Counted from the stretch's first letter, positions 8,684-17,681 are shown. The stretch: 64,000 nucleotides of DNA from Streptomyces corallincola (GCF_019104725.1 NZ_JAHRXF010000032.1:1-64000); one strand, 5' to 3'. Numbers and translations are program-made. The notes: generated by a model from the sequence alone, not told the origin.

Positions 8684-8923
8684 GTGACCGTCACCAGTGC
8701 GATCCCGGCCCAGTGGAAACCCGAGGCGGACCTGTTCGCCGAGAGCCCCGCCGAGCAGATCTGCGTGTTCACGGCGGAGGCCGCCTGTGCCGAGGCCCCG
8801 CTGACCAGTGAACCCCCGCTCCCGGACGCCGAGCCCCTGACCAGCGAGCCCCCGCTCGCCGAGACCGCGCCGCTCACCAGCGAGTCCGACCCGGTCCCCG
8901 ACTTCTTCGGCGCGGAGCTGTAG
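8684..8923 (+). CDS. Small peptide with three 12-residue PLTSEPPL repeats
   Basis: The 79-aa product starts at a GTG preceded by a strong AGGAGGAGG. The first half (MTVTSAIPAQWKPEADLF, then two Cys residues around positions 27 and 35) has no obvious domain. From position 39 three 12-residue units run in tandem: PLTSEPPLPDAE, PLTSEPPLAETA, PLTSESDPVPDF (bases 8798-8905), ending FGAEL. It is acidic and Pro/Ser/Thr/Glu-rich, without signal peptide or membrane segment. The stop codon directly abuts the GTG of malQ, so both are likely one transcript. I do not recognise the family. A disordered adaptor and a multi-core peptide precursor are both possible, but no modifying enzyme is adjacent. Confidence 0.7.
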   Translation: MTVTSAIPAQWKPEADLFAESPAEQICVFTAEAACAEAPLTSEPPLPDAEPLTSEPPLAETAPLTSESDPVPDFFGAEL

Positions 8924-11254
8924 GTGACCGCGGGGCGCGAGGACGCGCACGTGGACCCCGAGGACGCGCACTCCGGCACGGCCCGGCGGCCGGAGGACAC
9001 CCACACCGACACCCGTACCGGCGCCGACGCGAGTGCCCAGGACGCGCGCGGCGCCCTGCCCGCGTCCCCCGGCCCGGACGGCGTCGGCCCCCGCGCGGCG
9101 GGCGCCCGTCCCGTACCGTCGGACACGCCCCCCGTCCCGGCCGCCGGGGCGGCACCCCCGCCCCCGGAGGCCACCTCCCACGCCGGGGCCCTCTCCCGCC
9201 TCGCCGCCCTGCACGGCGTGGCCACCGCCTACAGCCCCGCCCCCGGCCAGACCGTCCAGGTCCCGGAGGCCGCCGTGGTGGCGGCGCTCGCCGCACTGGA
9301 CGTACCGGCGGGCACCCCGGACGCCGCACGCGCCTCCCTCGCCGCCCGCGAGGCCGAACTCGCCGCCCGCCTGCTGCCGCCCACCCTGGTCCGCTGGGCC
9401 GGGTCACCGCCCGCCCCCGGCGACCCCCTCGCCGCGCTCCCGCCCGGCACGCGCGTCCGGGTGGAGACCGAGCAGGGGGACGTCCGGGACGGCGCCGACG
9501 ACCTGCCCACCGGCATGCACCGGGTGCGGGCCACCGCCCCCGACGGACGGACCGCCGACGCCCACCTCGTCGTCGCCCCCGACCGGCTCCCCGCGCTCAC
9601 CGGCCGCTCCGCCGGACTCCTCGTACAGCTCTACTCGCTCCTGTCGGCCCGCTCCTGGGGCATGGGCGACCTCGGGGACCTCACCGACCTCGCGGACTGG
9701 GCCGGGCGTACGACGGGTGCCGGATTCGTGCAGGTCAACCCGTTGCACGCGGCCGTGCCCGGCGCGCCCACCGACCCGTCGCCGTACCGCCCCTCCTCCC
9801 GCCGCTTCCCCGACCCCGTCCACCTGCGGGTGGAGGACATCCCCGAGTACGCGGCGGCCGAGGAGGCCGTACGCCCCCTGCTGGAGCGGGCCGCGCTGCT
9901 GCGGGCCGGGGTGCTGGACGAGGGCGCGCTCATCGACCGGGACGCCGTGTGGGAGCTGAAGCGGGCCGCGCTGGAACACGTGCTGGCCGTACCGCTGGGC
10001 CCTGACCGCCGGACGGCCTACGAGGCGTACCGCGCCGGGGAGGGGCAGGCGCTCCAGGACCACGCCACGTGGTGCGCGCTGGCGGAGCGGCACGGCTCCG
10101 ACTGGCGGCGCTGGCCCGCCGGGCTGCGCGACCCGCGTTCCGGTGAGACCGCGCGGGCGCGGGAGGAACTGGCCGGGCGGGTGGAGTTCCACGCGCGGCT
10201 GGCCTGGCTGACCGAGGACCAGTTGCGTGCCGCGCAGCGTGCCGCGCGGGCCGCCGGGATGCCGGTCGGGATCGTGCACGACCTCGCGGTCGGCGTGCAC
10301 CCGGAGGGCGCCGACGCGTGGGCCCAGCAGGACCACTTCGCCGCCGGGATGTCGGTGGGCGCCCCGCCGGACGCGTTCAACGCGCGCGGCCAGGACTGGG
10401 GCCTGCCGCCCTGGCGCCCCGACCGGCTCGCCGCCTCCGGCCACGCCCCGTACCGGCAGCTCCTGCGCGCCCTGTTCCGCTACACGGGCGCCCTCCGCAT
10501 CGACCACGTCATGGGCCTGTTCCGCCTGTGGTGGGTCCCGGCGGGCCGCCCGCCGACCGAGGGCACGTACGTCCGCTACGACGCGGAGGCCATGCTGGCG
10601 CTGCTCGCGCTGGAGGCGTCCCGCGCCGGGGCGGTCGTCATCGGGGAGGACCTCGGCACGGTCGAGCCCGGGGTGCGGGAGATGCTGGAGCGGCGCGGGG
10701 TGCTCGGCACCTCCGTGCTGTGGTTCGAGCGGGACTGGACCGGCGACGGCCGCCCGCTGGCCCCGGAACGCTGGCGTGCCGACTGCCTCGCCACCGCCAC
10801 CACCCACGACCTGCCGCCCACCGCCGCCCGCCTCACCGGCGAGCACGTGGAACTCCGCGACCGGCTCGGCCTGCTGACCCGCCCGGCGACGGAGGAACGC
10901 GCCGAGGCGAACGCCGACACGGCGGAGTGGCTGGCCCTGCTCGGCAGCCTCGGTCTGCTCGACACCCCGGCCGCCGGGCCGCCCGGCAGCGACGAGGAGG
11001 CCGAGATCAAGGGCGTCTACCGCTACCTCCTGCGCACCCCGGCCCGCCTCATCGGCGTCTGGCTCCCCGACGGTGTCGGCGACCGCCGCCCGCAGAACCT
11101 CCCCGGCACCTGGGACCAGTACCCCAACTGGCGCCTCCCCGTCGCGGACGGCTCCGGGCGGCCGGTGAGCCTGGAGGAGCTGAAGGGGTCGGCGCGGCTG
11201 CGCGGGTTGCTGGAGGCGCTGCGGGAGCGGGTGGGGGTGCGCGGCGGGGGGTGA
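8924..11254 (+). CDS. malQ: 4-alpha-glucanotransferase (amylomaltase, GH77)
   Basis: The enzyme transfers alpha-1,4-glucan segments between maltodextrins in the cytoplasm. GH77 landmarks are intact: nucleophile Asp in ALRIDHVMG (about residue 527), acid/base Glu in VIGEDLG (about 575) and the third Asp in THDLPPT (about 629), plus the conserved LLVQLYSLLSARSWGMGDLGD block. Length is 776 aa if the GTG right after the upstream stop is used; GGAG 6 nt before it supports this. The first about 85 residues are then a low-complexity Ala/Pro/Asp-rich extension before the conserved LSRLAALHGVATAY start. A later start near 9180 cannot be excluded. Confidence 0.9.
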   Translation: MTAGREDAHVDPEDAHSGTARRPEDTHTDTRTGADASAQDARGALPASPGPDGVGPRAAGARPVPSDTPPVPAAGAAPPPPEATSHAGALSRLAALHGVATAYSPAPGQTVQVPEAAVVAALAALDVPAGTPDAARASLAAREAELAARLLPPTLVRWAGSPPAPGDPLAALPPGTRVRVETEQGDVRDGADDLPTGMHRVRATAPDGRTADAHLVVAPDRLPALTGRSAGLLVQLYSLLSARSWGMGDLGDLTDLADWAGRTTGAGFVQVNPLHAAVPGAPTDPSPYRPSSRRFPDPVHLRVEDIPEYAAAEEAVRPLLERAALLRAGVLDEGALIDRDAVWELKRAALEHVLAVPLGPDRRTAYEAYRAGEGQALQDHATWCALAERHGSDWRRWPAGLRDPRSGETARAREELAGRVEFHARLAWLTEDQLRAAQRAARAAGMPVGIVHDLAVGVHPEGADAWAQQDHFAAGMSVGAPPDAFNARGQDWGLPPWRPDRLAASGHAPYRQLLRALFRYTGALRIDHVMGLFRLWWVPAGRPPTEGTYVRYDAEAMLALLALEASRAGAVVIGEDLGTVEPGVREMLERRGVLGTSVLWFERDWTGDGRPLAPERWRADCLATATTHDLPPTAARLTGEHVELRDRLGLLTRPATEERAEANADTAEWLALLGSLGLLDTPAAGPPGSDEEAEIKGVYRYLLRTPARLIGVWLPDGVGDRRPQNLPGTWDQYPNWRLPVADGSGRPVSLEELKGSARLRGLLEALRERVGVRGGG

Positions 11255-11373
11255 GGGGGCGCGGTCGGGGGGCGTGCGGTGCGGGGTGCCCGGGACCTGG
11301 CTCGGGCCCGCTGGACTCGGCTTGGGGCACCCCGGACGCGCGCCGTCCGAATGCGTTGGCTAACTTGGAGATC

Positions 11374-11637
11374 GTGGACAAGAAGAACGCACTGCGCGCC
11401 GGCGCCCTGGCGGCCGGTACGACGCTGATGATGCTGCTCATGTCGTCCCCCGCGCTCGCGCTGACCCGCGACGACGGCGACGACCCGGGACCGGGCCTGA
11501 GCGCCATCCAGACGGTCGGCCTGTACGTGCTGATCCCGCTCGCCCTGTTCGCGGTCATCGCGGGCCTGGTGATGGCGCTCGACAAGTCCAGGATTCGGGT
11601 CACCAAGCCGGGTTCGGGCAAGCCGAAGAAGGCCTGA
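11374..11637 (+). CDS. Small single-pass membrane protein (87 aa)
   Basis: The GTG-initiated product has a signal-like N-terminal hydrophobic stretch (GALAAGTTLMMLLMSSPALA), an acidic linker TRDDGDDPGPG and a C-terminal membrane helix (LYVLIPLALFAVIAGLVMAL) followed by a Lys-rich tail. I recognise this layout as a conserved Streptomyces hypothetical protein found near malQ; its function is unknown. GGAG is only 3 nt before the start codon, so the start has some doubt. Confidence 0.7.
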   Translation: MDKKNALRAGALAAGTTLMMLLMSSPALALTRDDGDDPGPGLSAIQTVGLYVLIPLALFAVIAGLVMALDKSRIRVTKPGSGKPKKA

Positions 11638-11661
11638 GCCGAGCCGCCGGACGTTCGCGCC

Positions 11662-11706
11662 GAGGGCGCCGGTCCACCGCAGTGCGTGCGGTGGACCGGC
11701 GCCCTC
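11662..11706. terminator. Strong hairpin terminator
   Basis: Perfect 19-bp inverted repeat (GAGGGCGCCGGTCCACCGC and its complement) with a 7-nt loop, immediately downstream of the 87-aa membrane-protein gene. Confidence 0.75.
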
Positions 11707-11794
11707 CGCGCGTCCGGAGAGGGCGGCGCGGAGGAACGGGTGCCCGTGATGCCGGACTTGTGACGAAACGCGAGAACCGGGTACGCGGGCGCAC

Positions 11795-12367
11795 ATGAAC
11801 GCTTCCAAGACTGCGACCAAGACCGCCGCCGTGACCGCTGCCGGAACCGCCGCCGGGACCGCTGTCCGGGCGGCGGAACGCATACCGGCCCGTGTGGGCC
11901 TTGCCCTGGCCCGTACCGTCGCGCGCGGCGGGGCGGCGGGCGCCGCCGGGACGGTCGCCCTGGACGCGGTGAGCTACGCGGACATGGCGCTGCGCGGCCG
12001 GGGTGCGAGCGGGGCGCCCGGCGCGGTGGTGGACCGGCTCGCGCGCGACACGGGCCATCCGGTACCCGGCACCGACGAGGTCCGCGCCAACCGCCTCTCC
12101 GCCCTCGGCGCCCTCTCCGGCATGGCCGTCGGCTGCGGGGTCGGCGTCACCGTCTCCCTGCTGCGCCGCGCGGGCGTCCGCATGCCCTGGTGGCTGGGCA
12201 CCCTCACCACCGGCGCCCTGGCGATGGCGGCGGCGGACGTGCCCCTCGCCAAGCTGGGGGTGAGCGACCCGAGCACCTGGTCAGCGGCCGACTGGGCCTC
12301 GGACATCGCCCCCCACCTGATGTACGGCCTGGTCACCTACGCGGTGGTGGTGGCGGGCGAGGACTGA
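11795..12367 (+). CDS. Hypothetical Ala-rich membrane-associated protein
   Basis: The 190-aa product has an Ala/Thr-rich N-terminus, a possible membrane helix at LSALGALSGMAVGCGVGVTV and further hydrophobic segments (WWLGTLTTGALAMAAADVPL and HLMYGLVTYAVVVAGE). No catalytic motif is seen. Codon use is normal for the region, supporting a real gene, but no good ribosome-binding site precedes the ATG. Function unknown; it follows a terminator and ends convergent with a MarR gene. Confidence 0.6.
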   Translation: MNASKTATKTAAVTAAGTAAGTAVRAAERIPARVGLALARTVARGGAAGAAGTVALDAVSYADMALRGRGASGAPGAVVDRLARDTGHPVPGTDEVRANRLSALGALSGMAVGCGVGVTVSLLRRAGVRMPWWLGTLTTGALAMAAADVPLAKLGVSDPSTWSAADWASDIAPHLMYGLVTYAVVVAGED

Positions 12368-12440
12368 GAGGGGTGCCGGGGGCGGGTCCGGGGCAGGAGG
12401 TGCGGGCGGCGCGGGCGGTGCGGGCGGGCAAGCCCCGACC

Positions 12441-12490
12441 GCCCCTCAGTTCCCCCCCACCCCCCGCCCCTCAGTTCCCGCCCACCCCCG
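12441..12490. repeat. Tandem 25-bp duplication at the 3' end of the marR-type gene
   Basis: GCCCCTCAGTTCCC occurs at 12441 and again at 12466, each followed by a C-rich run. On the minus strand this duplicates the codons and stop that end the MarR-type protein (GGN-stop), so a second stop copy lies just past the gene. Confidence 0.6.
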
Positions 12491-12971
12491 CCAGCAGTCG
12501 CCGCAACAGCCCGCCGAGCTGGGCGAGTTCCGCCGCGTCGAACCCCGCCAACGCCTCGCCCTGCACTTGGAGCCCCGCCACCAGTGCCTGGTCCGCGATG
12601 TCCAACCCCCGCTCGGTGAGGCTGACTTCGAGAGCCCGGCGATCATGCGGATCGGGGGACCGCCGTACGAGCCCGGCGTGCTCCAGTTTGTCCAGGCGGC
12701 CGGTCATGCCGCCCGTGGTGACCATCAGCGCGTCGGAGAGCCGCCGGGGCGAGAGGGTGTACGGCTCACCGGCCCGGCGCAGCGCGGCCAGCACGTCGAA
12801 CTCGCCGCGCGAGACGCCGAACGGCAGATACGCGCGCTCCAGCAGCTCCTCCACCCCCCGGCACACCCGCATCACCCGCCCGAACACCTCCACGGGCCCC
12901 GCGTCCACCCCCGGCACCACCCGCCCCCACTCCGCCACTTCACCATCGACCACATCCCGAGCCGCATCCAT
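12471..12971 (-). CDS. MarR-family transcriptional regulator
   Basis: In 166 aa a winged helix-turn-helix occupies about residues 55-125 (FDVLAALRRAGEPYTLSPRR, then LSDALMVTTGGMTGRLDKLE, then LVRRSPDPHDRRALEVSLTE with the basic wing). Flanking helices would form the dimer interface. MarR proteins usually repress a nearby gene and release DNA on binding phenolic or redox ligands. No obvious target lies next to it: the following minus-strand neighbours upstream are GntR types. Ligand and regulon are unknown. Confidence 0.85.
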   Translation of the reverse strand: MDAARDVVDGEVAEWGRVVPGVDAGPVEVFGRVMRVCRGVEELLERAYLPFGVSRGEFDVLAALRRAGEPYTLSPRRLSDALMVTTGGMTGRLDKLEHAGLVRRSPDPHDRRALEVSLTERGLDIADQALVAGLQVQGEALAGFDAAELAQLGGLLRRLLAGVGGN

Positions 12972-13022
12972 ACGGAACGCATTCCCCGGCCGGGAGGGGT
13001 GCCAACGGTGGGGGAGTGGTCG

Positions 13023-13817
13023 TCACTCGGGCGTGAACGCGTACTGCACTTCGTAGAGGTGCCCGGCCTTCACCATCACGGTGGCCTCGATGGGCCGCTC
13101 CTGGTCGCTGTGGACCACCCGGAGGGTGCGGAGTACGGGCAGGTCGGTGGGGAGGGCCAGTGCCTGGTACTGCTCCTGCGTGGGGACGCGAGCGGAGACC
13201 CGGTCCACGCTCAGCCTCGGCGGGAAGCCCAGCTCGGCCAGCAGGGCCGGGGTCCCGCCCCGGATCTTGCGGTGCTCGGTGAGGGCGGTGCCCCGCGCGA
13301 GGGCCATCGGGTAGTACGACCGGACCAGTTCCACGGGCTCGTCGTCCACAGACAGGATCTGGTGGCGCAGTACGGCGGTCTCACCGGCCGGGAGGCCCAG
13401 TACCTCGGCGACATCGGCGGGCGGTACGACCTCGCGCACGTCCACGAGTGTGCTGTGGGCCCGCGTACCCCACAGGGTCGCCTCGGTCAGCCAGCGGTAC
13501 GGCTCTCCCGGCGCGGCGGGCGCCATGAACGCGGCCGGTCGCACGGTCCGTTGCCGGTGCTCCCGCACGGTCACCGCGGCCCCGGCCCGCCCGACGACCA
13601 GCCCCTCGTCCTTCAGGAGTCGCAACGCCTTCTGGATCGTGGCGTTGGACGCGTCGAACCGCTCCTTGAGCCGGGCGGTGGACGGCAGGCTGCTGCCGGG
13701 CGCCAGGTCACCGCTCATGATGCCGTCCCGCAGATCGGCGGCGATCCGCTCGTGCAGGGACCGCCGGTCCGGTGAACGGGGTTCCGGCGTACGGGAGTCG
13801 GGTGCGGGCACGGTCAT
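13023..13817 (-). CDS. GntR-family regulator (HutC-type, UTRA effector domain)
   Basis: The 264-aa protein has an N-terminal wHTH (LHERIAADLRDGIMSGDLAP, then LPSTARLKERFDASNATIQK, then ALRLLKDEGLVVGRAGAAVT) and a C-terminal UTRA ligand-binding domain (from about residue 105, ending VMVKAGHLYEVQYAFTPE). Its ATG overlaps the stop of the preceding UTRA-only gene as ATGA, so the two are co-translated. HutC-type regulators sense small metabolites. No metabolic target gene is adjacent. Confidence 0.85.
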   Translation of the reverse strand: MTVPAPDSRTPEPRSPDRRSLHERIAADLRDGIMSGDLAPGSSLPSTARLKERFDASNATIQKALRLLKDEGLVVGRAGAAVTVREHRQRTVRPAAFMAPAAPGEPYRWLTEATLWGTRAHSTLVDVREVVPPADVAEVLGLPAGETAVLRHQILSVDDEPVELVRSYYPMALARGTALTEHRKIRGGTPALLAELGFPPRLSVDRVSARVPTQEQYQALALPTDLPVLRTLRVVHSDQERPIEATVMVKAGHLYEVQYAFTPE

Positions 13818-14356
13818 CCGATCCGCATCTCGTACCGCAGCCCCTGCCGCCCGGTCGGCATCAGCATCACGTCCACCTGGAACGGGCGGTCCTCCGCGTC
13901 CGAGGTCGTGCGGACGAGGCGCAGGGCCGGTTCGCCCGCCGAGGTACGCAGCGCCTCGCGCTCGGCGGGCTCGGGGGCGCACGCGGTCACGTCCTCCACC
14001 ACCCGCGCGGCCACGTACCCCAGCTCCGCCAGCAGCGTCACCGCGCCGCCCCGGATCTTGCCGGTCTCGGCCAGCCGGGTGCCGCGTGCCACGGTGAGGG
14101 GATAGTAGGTGTCGGTCAACTCCACCGGCACACCGTCGAGTTCGATGATCCGGCGCCGTACGACGACCGTGTCCCCGGCCGGGACCCCGAGCCGTACGGC
14201 CACCTCCTCGGGTGCGGGCACCTCACCCGCGTACACGATCCGCTGCCCGCCCTTCCCGCCCCGCGCGGCAGCCTCCTCGGCCCACGCGTCCCCCTGCCCC
14301 CGCTCACGCGCGGTCAGGTACGGCATGGACGTGCTGATCCACCCGCTGTCACCCAC
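13814..14356 (-). CDS. UTRA-domain protein lacking a DNA-binding domain
   Basis: The 180-aa product aligns by eye with the C-terminal half of the next gene (IRGGAVTLLAELGY against IRGGTPALLAELGF; VELTDTYYPLTVARGT against VELVRSYYPMALARGT) but has no HTH; the N-terminus is a short WISTSMPYL segment. GTG start is backed by AGGAGGA at 6 nt. It is the first gene of a translationally coupled pair. It may act as an effector-binding partner that heterodimerises with the downstream GntR protein, which is inference. Confidence 0.75.
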   Translation of the reverse strand: MGDSGWISTSMPYLTARERGQGDAWAEEAAARGGKGGQRIVYAGEVPAPEEVAVRLGVPAGDTVVVRRRIIELDGVPVELTDTYYPLTVARGTRLAETGKIRGGAVTLLAELGYVAARVVEDVTACAPEPAEREALRTSAGEPALRLVRTTSDAEDRPFQVDVMLMPTGRQGLRYEMRIG

Positions 14357-14479
14357 AGGCTTCCTCCTCTACCGGGCCGACCCACCCTGCCGCTGTACAC
14401 CGTAGGCGACGGGGTGGAGGCCAGTTTCATCGACCACCTCTCTGCTTTTCGTGAAAGGCGATATGGTCGTCCCGTTCTG

Positions 14480-14914
14480 GTGTCCCGGCACAAGGCGGTG
14501 TTGACCGTGCCCCTGTTATGGCAACGACAATTCCCCCGCGCGCGCAGGTCGGTTGGAGCCGCGCGCATGCTCGCCCTCGAAACCCTCACGGCGTGGGGTT
14601 ACCACGACCGTCAGGACGATGTCCGGCTCTGCGTCTCCGAGTTGGCCACGAACGCCGTGGTGCACGGGGTGCCACCCGGCCGGGAGTTCTGTCTGTCGCT
14701 GGTCGGCGACGGAGCCTTGGTCAGAGTCGAGGTGCGGGACAGCGGAGGCGGCCAGGTGCGGCCGTCGGACGCGGGGCCCGAGGCGTGCGGGGGTAGGGGG
14801 CTTCGGCTGGTCATGGCGCTTGCCGACGACTTCGGGGTCACCGTGCACCAGCCGGGCAAGACGGTCTGGACGGTGTTCAAGACAGCGCGCTCCGCCACGC
14901 CCCCGGCCCTCTGA
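14480..14914 (+). CDS. HATPase-domain (anti-sigma regulatory kinase-like) protein
   Basis: The compact ATP-binding domain has an N box (CVSELATNAVVHG), a G1-like VRVEVRDSGGG and a G2-like GGRGLRLVMALADDFGV, the pattern of the RsbW/SpoIIAB-like single-domain ATPases that are abundant in Streptomyces. They bind sigma factors or anti-anti-sigma partners in the cytoplasm, but partners cannot be deduced. The start is uncertain: GTG at 14480 gives 144 aa, GTG at 14414 a longer form, and no candidate has a good ribosome-binding site. Confidence 0.75.
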   Translation: MSRHKAVLTVPLLWQRQFPRARRSVGAARMLALETLTAWGYHDRQDDVRLCVSELATNAVVHGVPPGREFCLSLVGDGALVRVEVRDSGGGQVRPSDAGPEACGGRGLRLVMALADDFGVTVHQPGKTVWTVFKTARSATPPAL

Positions 14915-14936
14915 CGGAACGTTCGGCGCATAAGAC

Positions 14937-14968
14937 GGGGGGCGCCCCGCCGAAGCCGGGCGCCCCCC
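14937..14968. terminator. Bidirectional hairpin between convergent genes
   Basis: GGGGGGCGCCC and GGGCGCCCCCC form an 11-bp stem with a 10-nt loop between the HATPase gene and the end of pepN. Confidence 0.65.
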
Positions 14969-14984
14969 TCTCAGCACAGCTCCG

Positions 14985-17555
14985 CTAGGACGCCGCCGCG
15001 TCCACCCCCTGGGCCCGCAGCGCGCGTTCCACGCCGGAGCGGGACTCCGAGACGAGGCGGCGGAGGGACGCGTTGGGGGAGGCTTCGGAGAGCCAGGTGT
15101 CGGTGCGGGTGAGGGTGTCCTCGGAGACCTGGACGGCGGGGTAGAGGCCGACGGCGATCTGCTGGGCCATCTCGTGGGAGCGGGAGTCCCAGACGGACTT
15201 GAGGACCTCGAAGTACTTCTCGGTGTACGGGGCGAGCAGCTCGCGCTGGTCGGTCTGGACGAAGCCGCCGATCACCGCCTCCTGGACCGCGTTGGGCAGC
15301 GTGTCGGACTCGACGACCGACGCCCACGCCTCGGCCTTCGCCTCCGCCGTGGGGCGGGCGGCGCGGGCGGAGGCCGCGTGCCGCTCACCGGCGGCGGTGC
15401 GGTCGCGCTCGTACTCGGCGGCGATCTCCGCCTCGTCGAAGCGGCCGACGGCGGCGAGCCGCTGGACGAAGGCCCAGCGCAGCTCGGTGTCCACGGCCAG
15501 GCCCTCGACGGTCTGGGAGCCGTCGAGCAGCGCGTCCAGCAGGTCGAGCTGCTCCGGCGTGCGGGCGGTCTCCGCGAAGGCACGGGCCCAGGCCAGCTGG
15601 TGGTCCCCGGCGGGTTCCGCCGCCCGGAGGTGGGCCAGCGTCGCGTCGGTCCAGCGGGTCAGCAGCGCCTCGCGGGCGGCCGGGGCGGCATACAGGTCGA
15701 TGGCCAGCTTCACCTGCCGGTGCAGGGACTGCACGACGCCGATGTCGGACTCCTTGCCGATGCCGGACAGCACCAGCGCGAGGTAATCACGGGTGGGCAG
15801 CTCGCCGTCGCGGGTCATGTCCCACGCGGACGCCCAGCACAGCGCGCGCGGCAGCGACGCGGCGAAGTCGCCCAGGTGCTCGGTGACGGTGCGCAGCGAC
15901 ACCTCGTCCAGCCGGACCTTCGCGTACGACAGGTCGTCGTCGTTGAGCAGGACGACCGCCGGACGGGCCTTGCCCACCAGCTGCGGGACCTCGGTCAGCT
16001 CGCCGTCCACGTCCAGCTCGACCCGGTCGCCGCGCACCAGCTTGCCGTCCGCGTCGAGGTCGTACAGGCCGACGGCGATGCGGTGCGGGCGCAGCGTCGG
16101 CTCGCCCTTGGCACCGGCGGGCAGCGCGGGGGCCTCCTGGCGGACCGAGAAGGCGGTGATGACACCGGAGCCGTCGGTCTCCACGACCGGCCGCAGGATG
16201 TTGATCCCGGCCGTCTCCAGCCACATCTTCGACCACGTCTTCAGATCGCGCCCGGAGGTCTCCTCCAGCGCGCCCAGCAGATCGGAGAGCCGGGTGTTGC
16301 CGAACGCGTGCCGCTTGAAGTACGCCTGCACACCCCGGAAGAACTCGTCCTCACCGACGTACGCCACGAGCTGCTTCAGCACCGAGGCGCCCTTGGCGTA
16401 CGTGATGCCGTCGAAGTTGACGAGCACGTCGTCCAGGTCGCTGATGTCCGCCATGATCGGGTGGGTGGAGGGCAGCTGGTCCTGCCGGTAGGCCCACGTC
16501 TTCATGGAGTTGGCGAACGTGGTCCAGGAGTGCGGCCACTTGGAGCCGGGCGCGTCGGCCTGGCAGGCGGCCTCGGCGTAGGTGGCGAACGACTCGTTCA
16601 GCCAGAGGTCGTTCCACCACTCCATCGTGACGAGGTCGCCGAACCACATGTGCGCCAGCTCGTGCAGGATCGTCGCCGCCCGCACCTCGTACGCCGCGTC
16701 GGTCACCTTGGACCGGAAGACGTACTGGTCGCGGATGGTCACCGCGCCTGCGTTCTCCATCGCGCCCGCGTTGAACTCCGGGACGAACAGCTGGTCGTAC
16801 TTCTCGAACGGGTACGCGTAGTCGAACTTCTCCTGGAACCAGTCGAAGCCCTGCCGGGTCACGGCGAAGATCGCGTCCGAGTCCAGGAACTCCGCCAGCG
16901 AGGGACGGCAGTAGATGGCGAGCGGCACGCTCTGCCCGTCCTTCTCGTACACACTGTGCACCGAGTGGTACGGGCCGACGATCAGCGCGGTGATGTACGA
17001 GGAGATGCGCGGCGTCGGCGCGAACGTCCAGACGTTGTCCTTGGGCTCCGGGGTGGGGGAGTTGGACACCACCGTCCAGCCGTCGGGGGCCGTCACGGTG
17101 AACTGGAACGTCGCCTTCAGGTCGGGCTGCTCGAAGGACGCGAACACCCGGCGCGCGTCCGGCACCTCGAACTGGGTGTACAGATAAGCCTGTTCGTCCA
17201 CCGGGTCCACGAAGCGGTGCAGACCCTCACCGGTGTTGGTGTAGGCGCAGTCCGCGACGACCCGCAGGATGTTCCGGCCCGCGGGCAGGCCCGCCAGCGC
17301 GATCCGGGAGTCCGCGAACACACCGGCCGCGTCCAGCGCGTCCCCGTTGAGCGTGACCTCGTGCACGGCGGGCGCGACGAGGTCGATGAACGAGTCGCCG
17401 CCGTCCTCCGCCACGTCGAAGCGCACCGTCGTCACGGAACGGTACGTCCCGCCCTCCTGCGCGCCGGAGAGGTCGAGTTCGATCTCGTACGAGTCAACGG
17501 TGAGCAGCTTCGCCCGCTGCTGCGCCTCTTCACGGGTCAGGTTTGTGCCAGGCAC
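14985..17555 (-). CDS. pepN: Aminopeptidase N (M1 family), first copy
   Basis: This 856-aa cytoplasmic zinc exopeptidase removes N-terminal residues from peptides. The substrate-binding GAMEN motif (NAGAMENAG) and the zinc motif HELAHMWFGDLV (His298, Glu299, His302) with the downstream NESFATY Glu are intact. The C-terminal ERAP1-like helical domain (LRWAFVQRLAAVGRFDEAEI and so on) is full length. GTG start follows GAGGAG at 9 nt. A second M1 paralogue lies at 28.1-30.7 kb. With the Clp genes it serves peptide turnover. Confidence 0.93.
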   Translation of the reverse strand: MPGTNLTREEAQQRAKLLTVDSYEIELDLSGAQEGGTYRSVTTVRFDVAEDGGDSFIDLVAPAVHEVTLNGDALDAAGVFADSRIALAGLPAGRNILRVVADCAYTNTGEGLHRFVDPVDEQAYLYTQFEVPDARRVFASFEQPDLKATFQFTVTAPDGWTVVSNSPTPEPKDNVWTFAPTPRISSYITALIVGPYHSVHSVYEKDGQSVPLAIYCRPSLAEFLDSDAIFAVTRQGFDWFQEKFDYAYPFEKYDQLFVPEFNAGAMENAGAVTIRDQYVFRSKVTDAAYEVRAATILHELAHMWFGDLVTMEWWNDLWLNESFATYAEAACQADAPGSKWPHSWTTFANSMKTWAYRQDQLPSTHPIMADISDLDDVLVNFDGITYAKGASVLKQLVAYVGEDEFFRGVQAYFKRHAFGNTRLSDLLGALEETSGRDLKTWSKMWLETAGINILRPVVETDGSGVITAFSVRQEAPALPAGAKGEPTLRPHRIAVGLYDLDADGKLVRGDRVELDVDGELTEVPQLVGKARPAVVLLNDDDLSYAKVRLDEVSLRTVTEHLGDFAASLPRALCWASAWDMTRDGELPTRDYLALVLSGIGKESDIGVVQSLHRQVKLAIDLYAAPAAREALLTRWTDATLAHLRAAEPAGDHQLAWARAFAETARTPEQLDLLDALLDGSQTVEGLAVDTELRWAFVQRLAAVGRFDEAEIAAEYERDRTAAGERHAASARAARPTAEAKAEAWASVVESDTLPNAVQEAVIGGFVQTDQRELLAPYTEKYFEVLKSVWDSRSHEMAQQIAVGLYPAVQVSEDTLTRTDTWLSEASPNASLRRLVSESRSGVERALRAQGVDAAAS

Positions 17556-17681
17556 GCGGTCATCTCCTCGTTATGGGTGGGTTGCGCCATCCTTCCACGC
17601 CACCCGCCACGAAGGCGACGGACATTCCCCCCGGCACCCGCGCCGGTGGGGCGGCCGACTCCCGGCGACCGCCCCACCCCG

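Noticed and set aside
8684..8923. Lanthipeptide or lasso precursor call for the repeat peptide
   Set aside because: No cyclase, synthetase or protease gene is adjacent, so only the repeat structure is reported.
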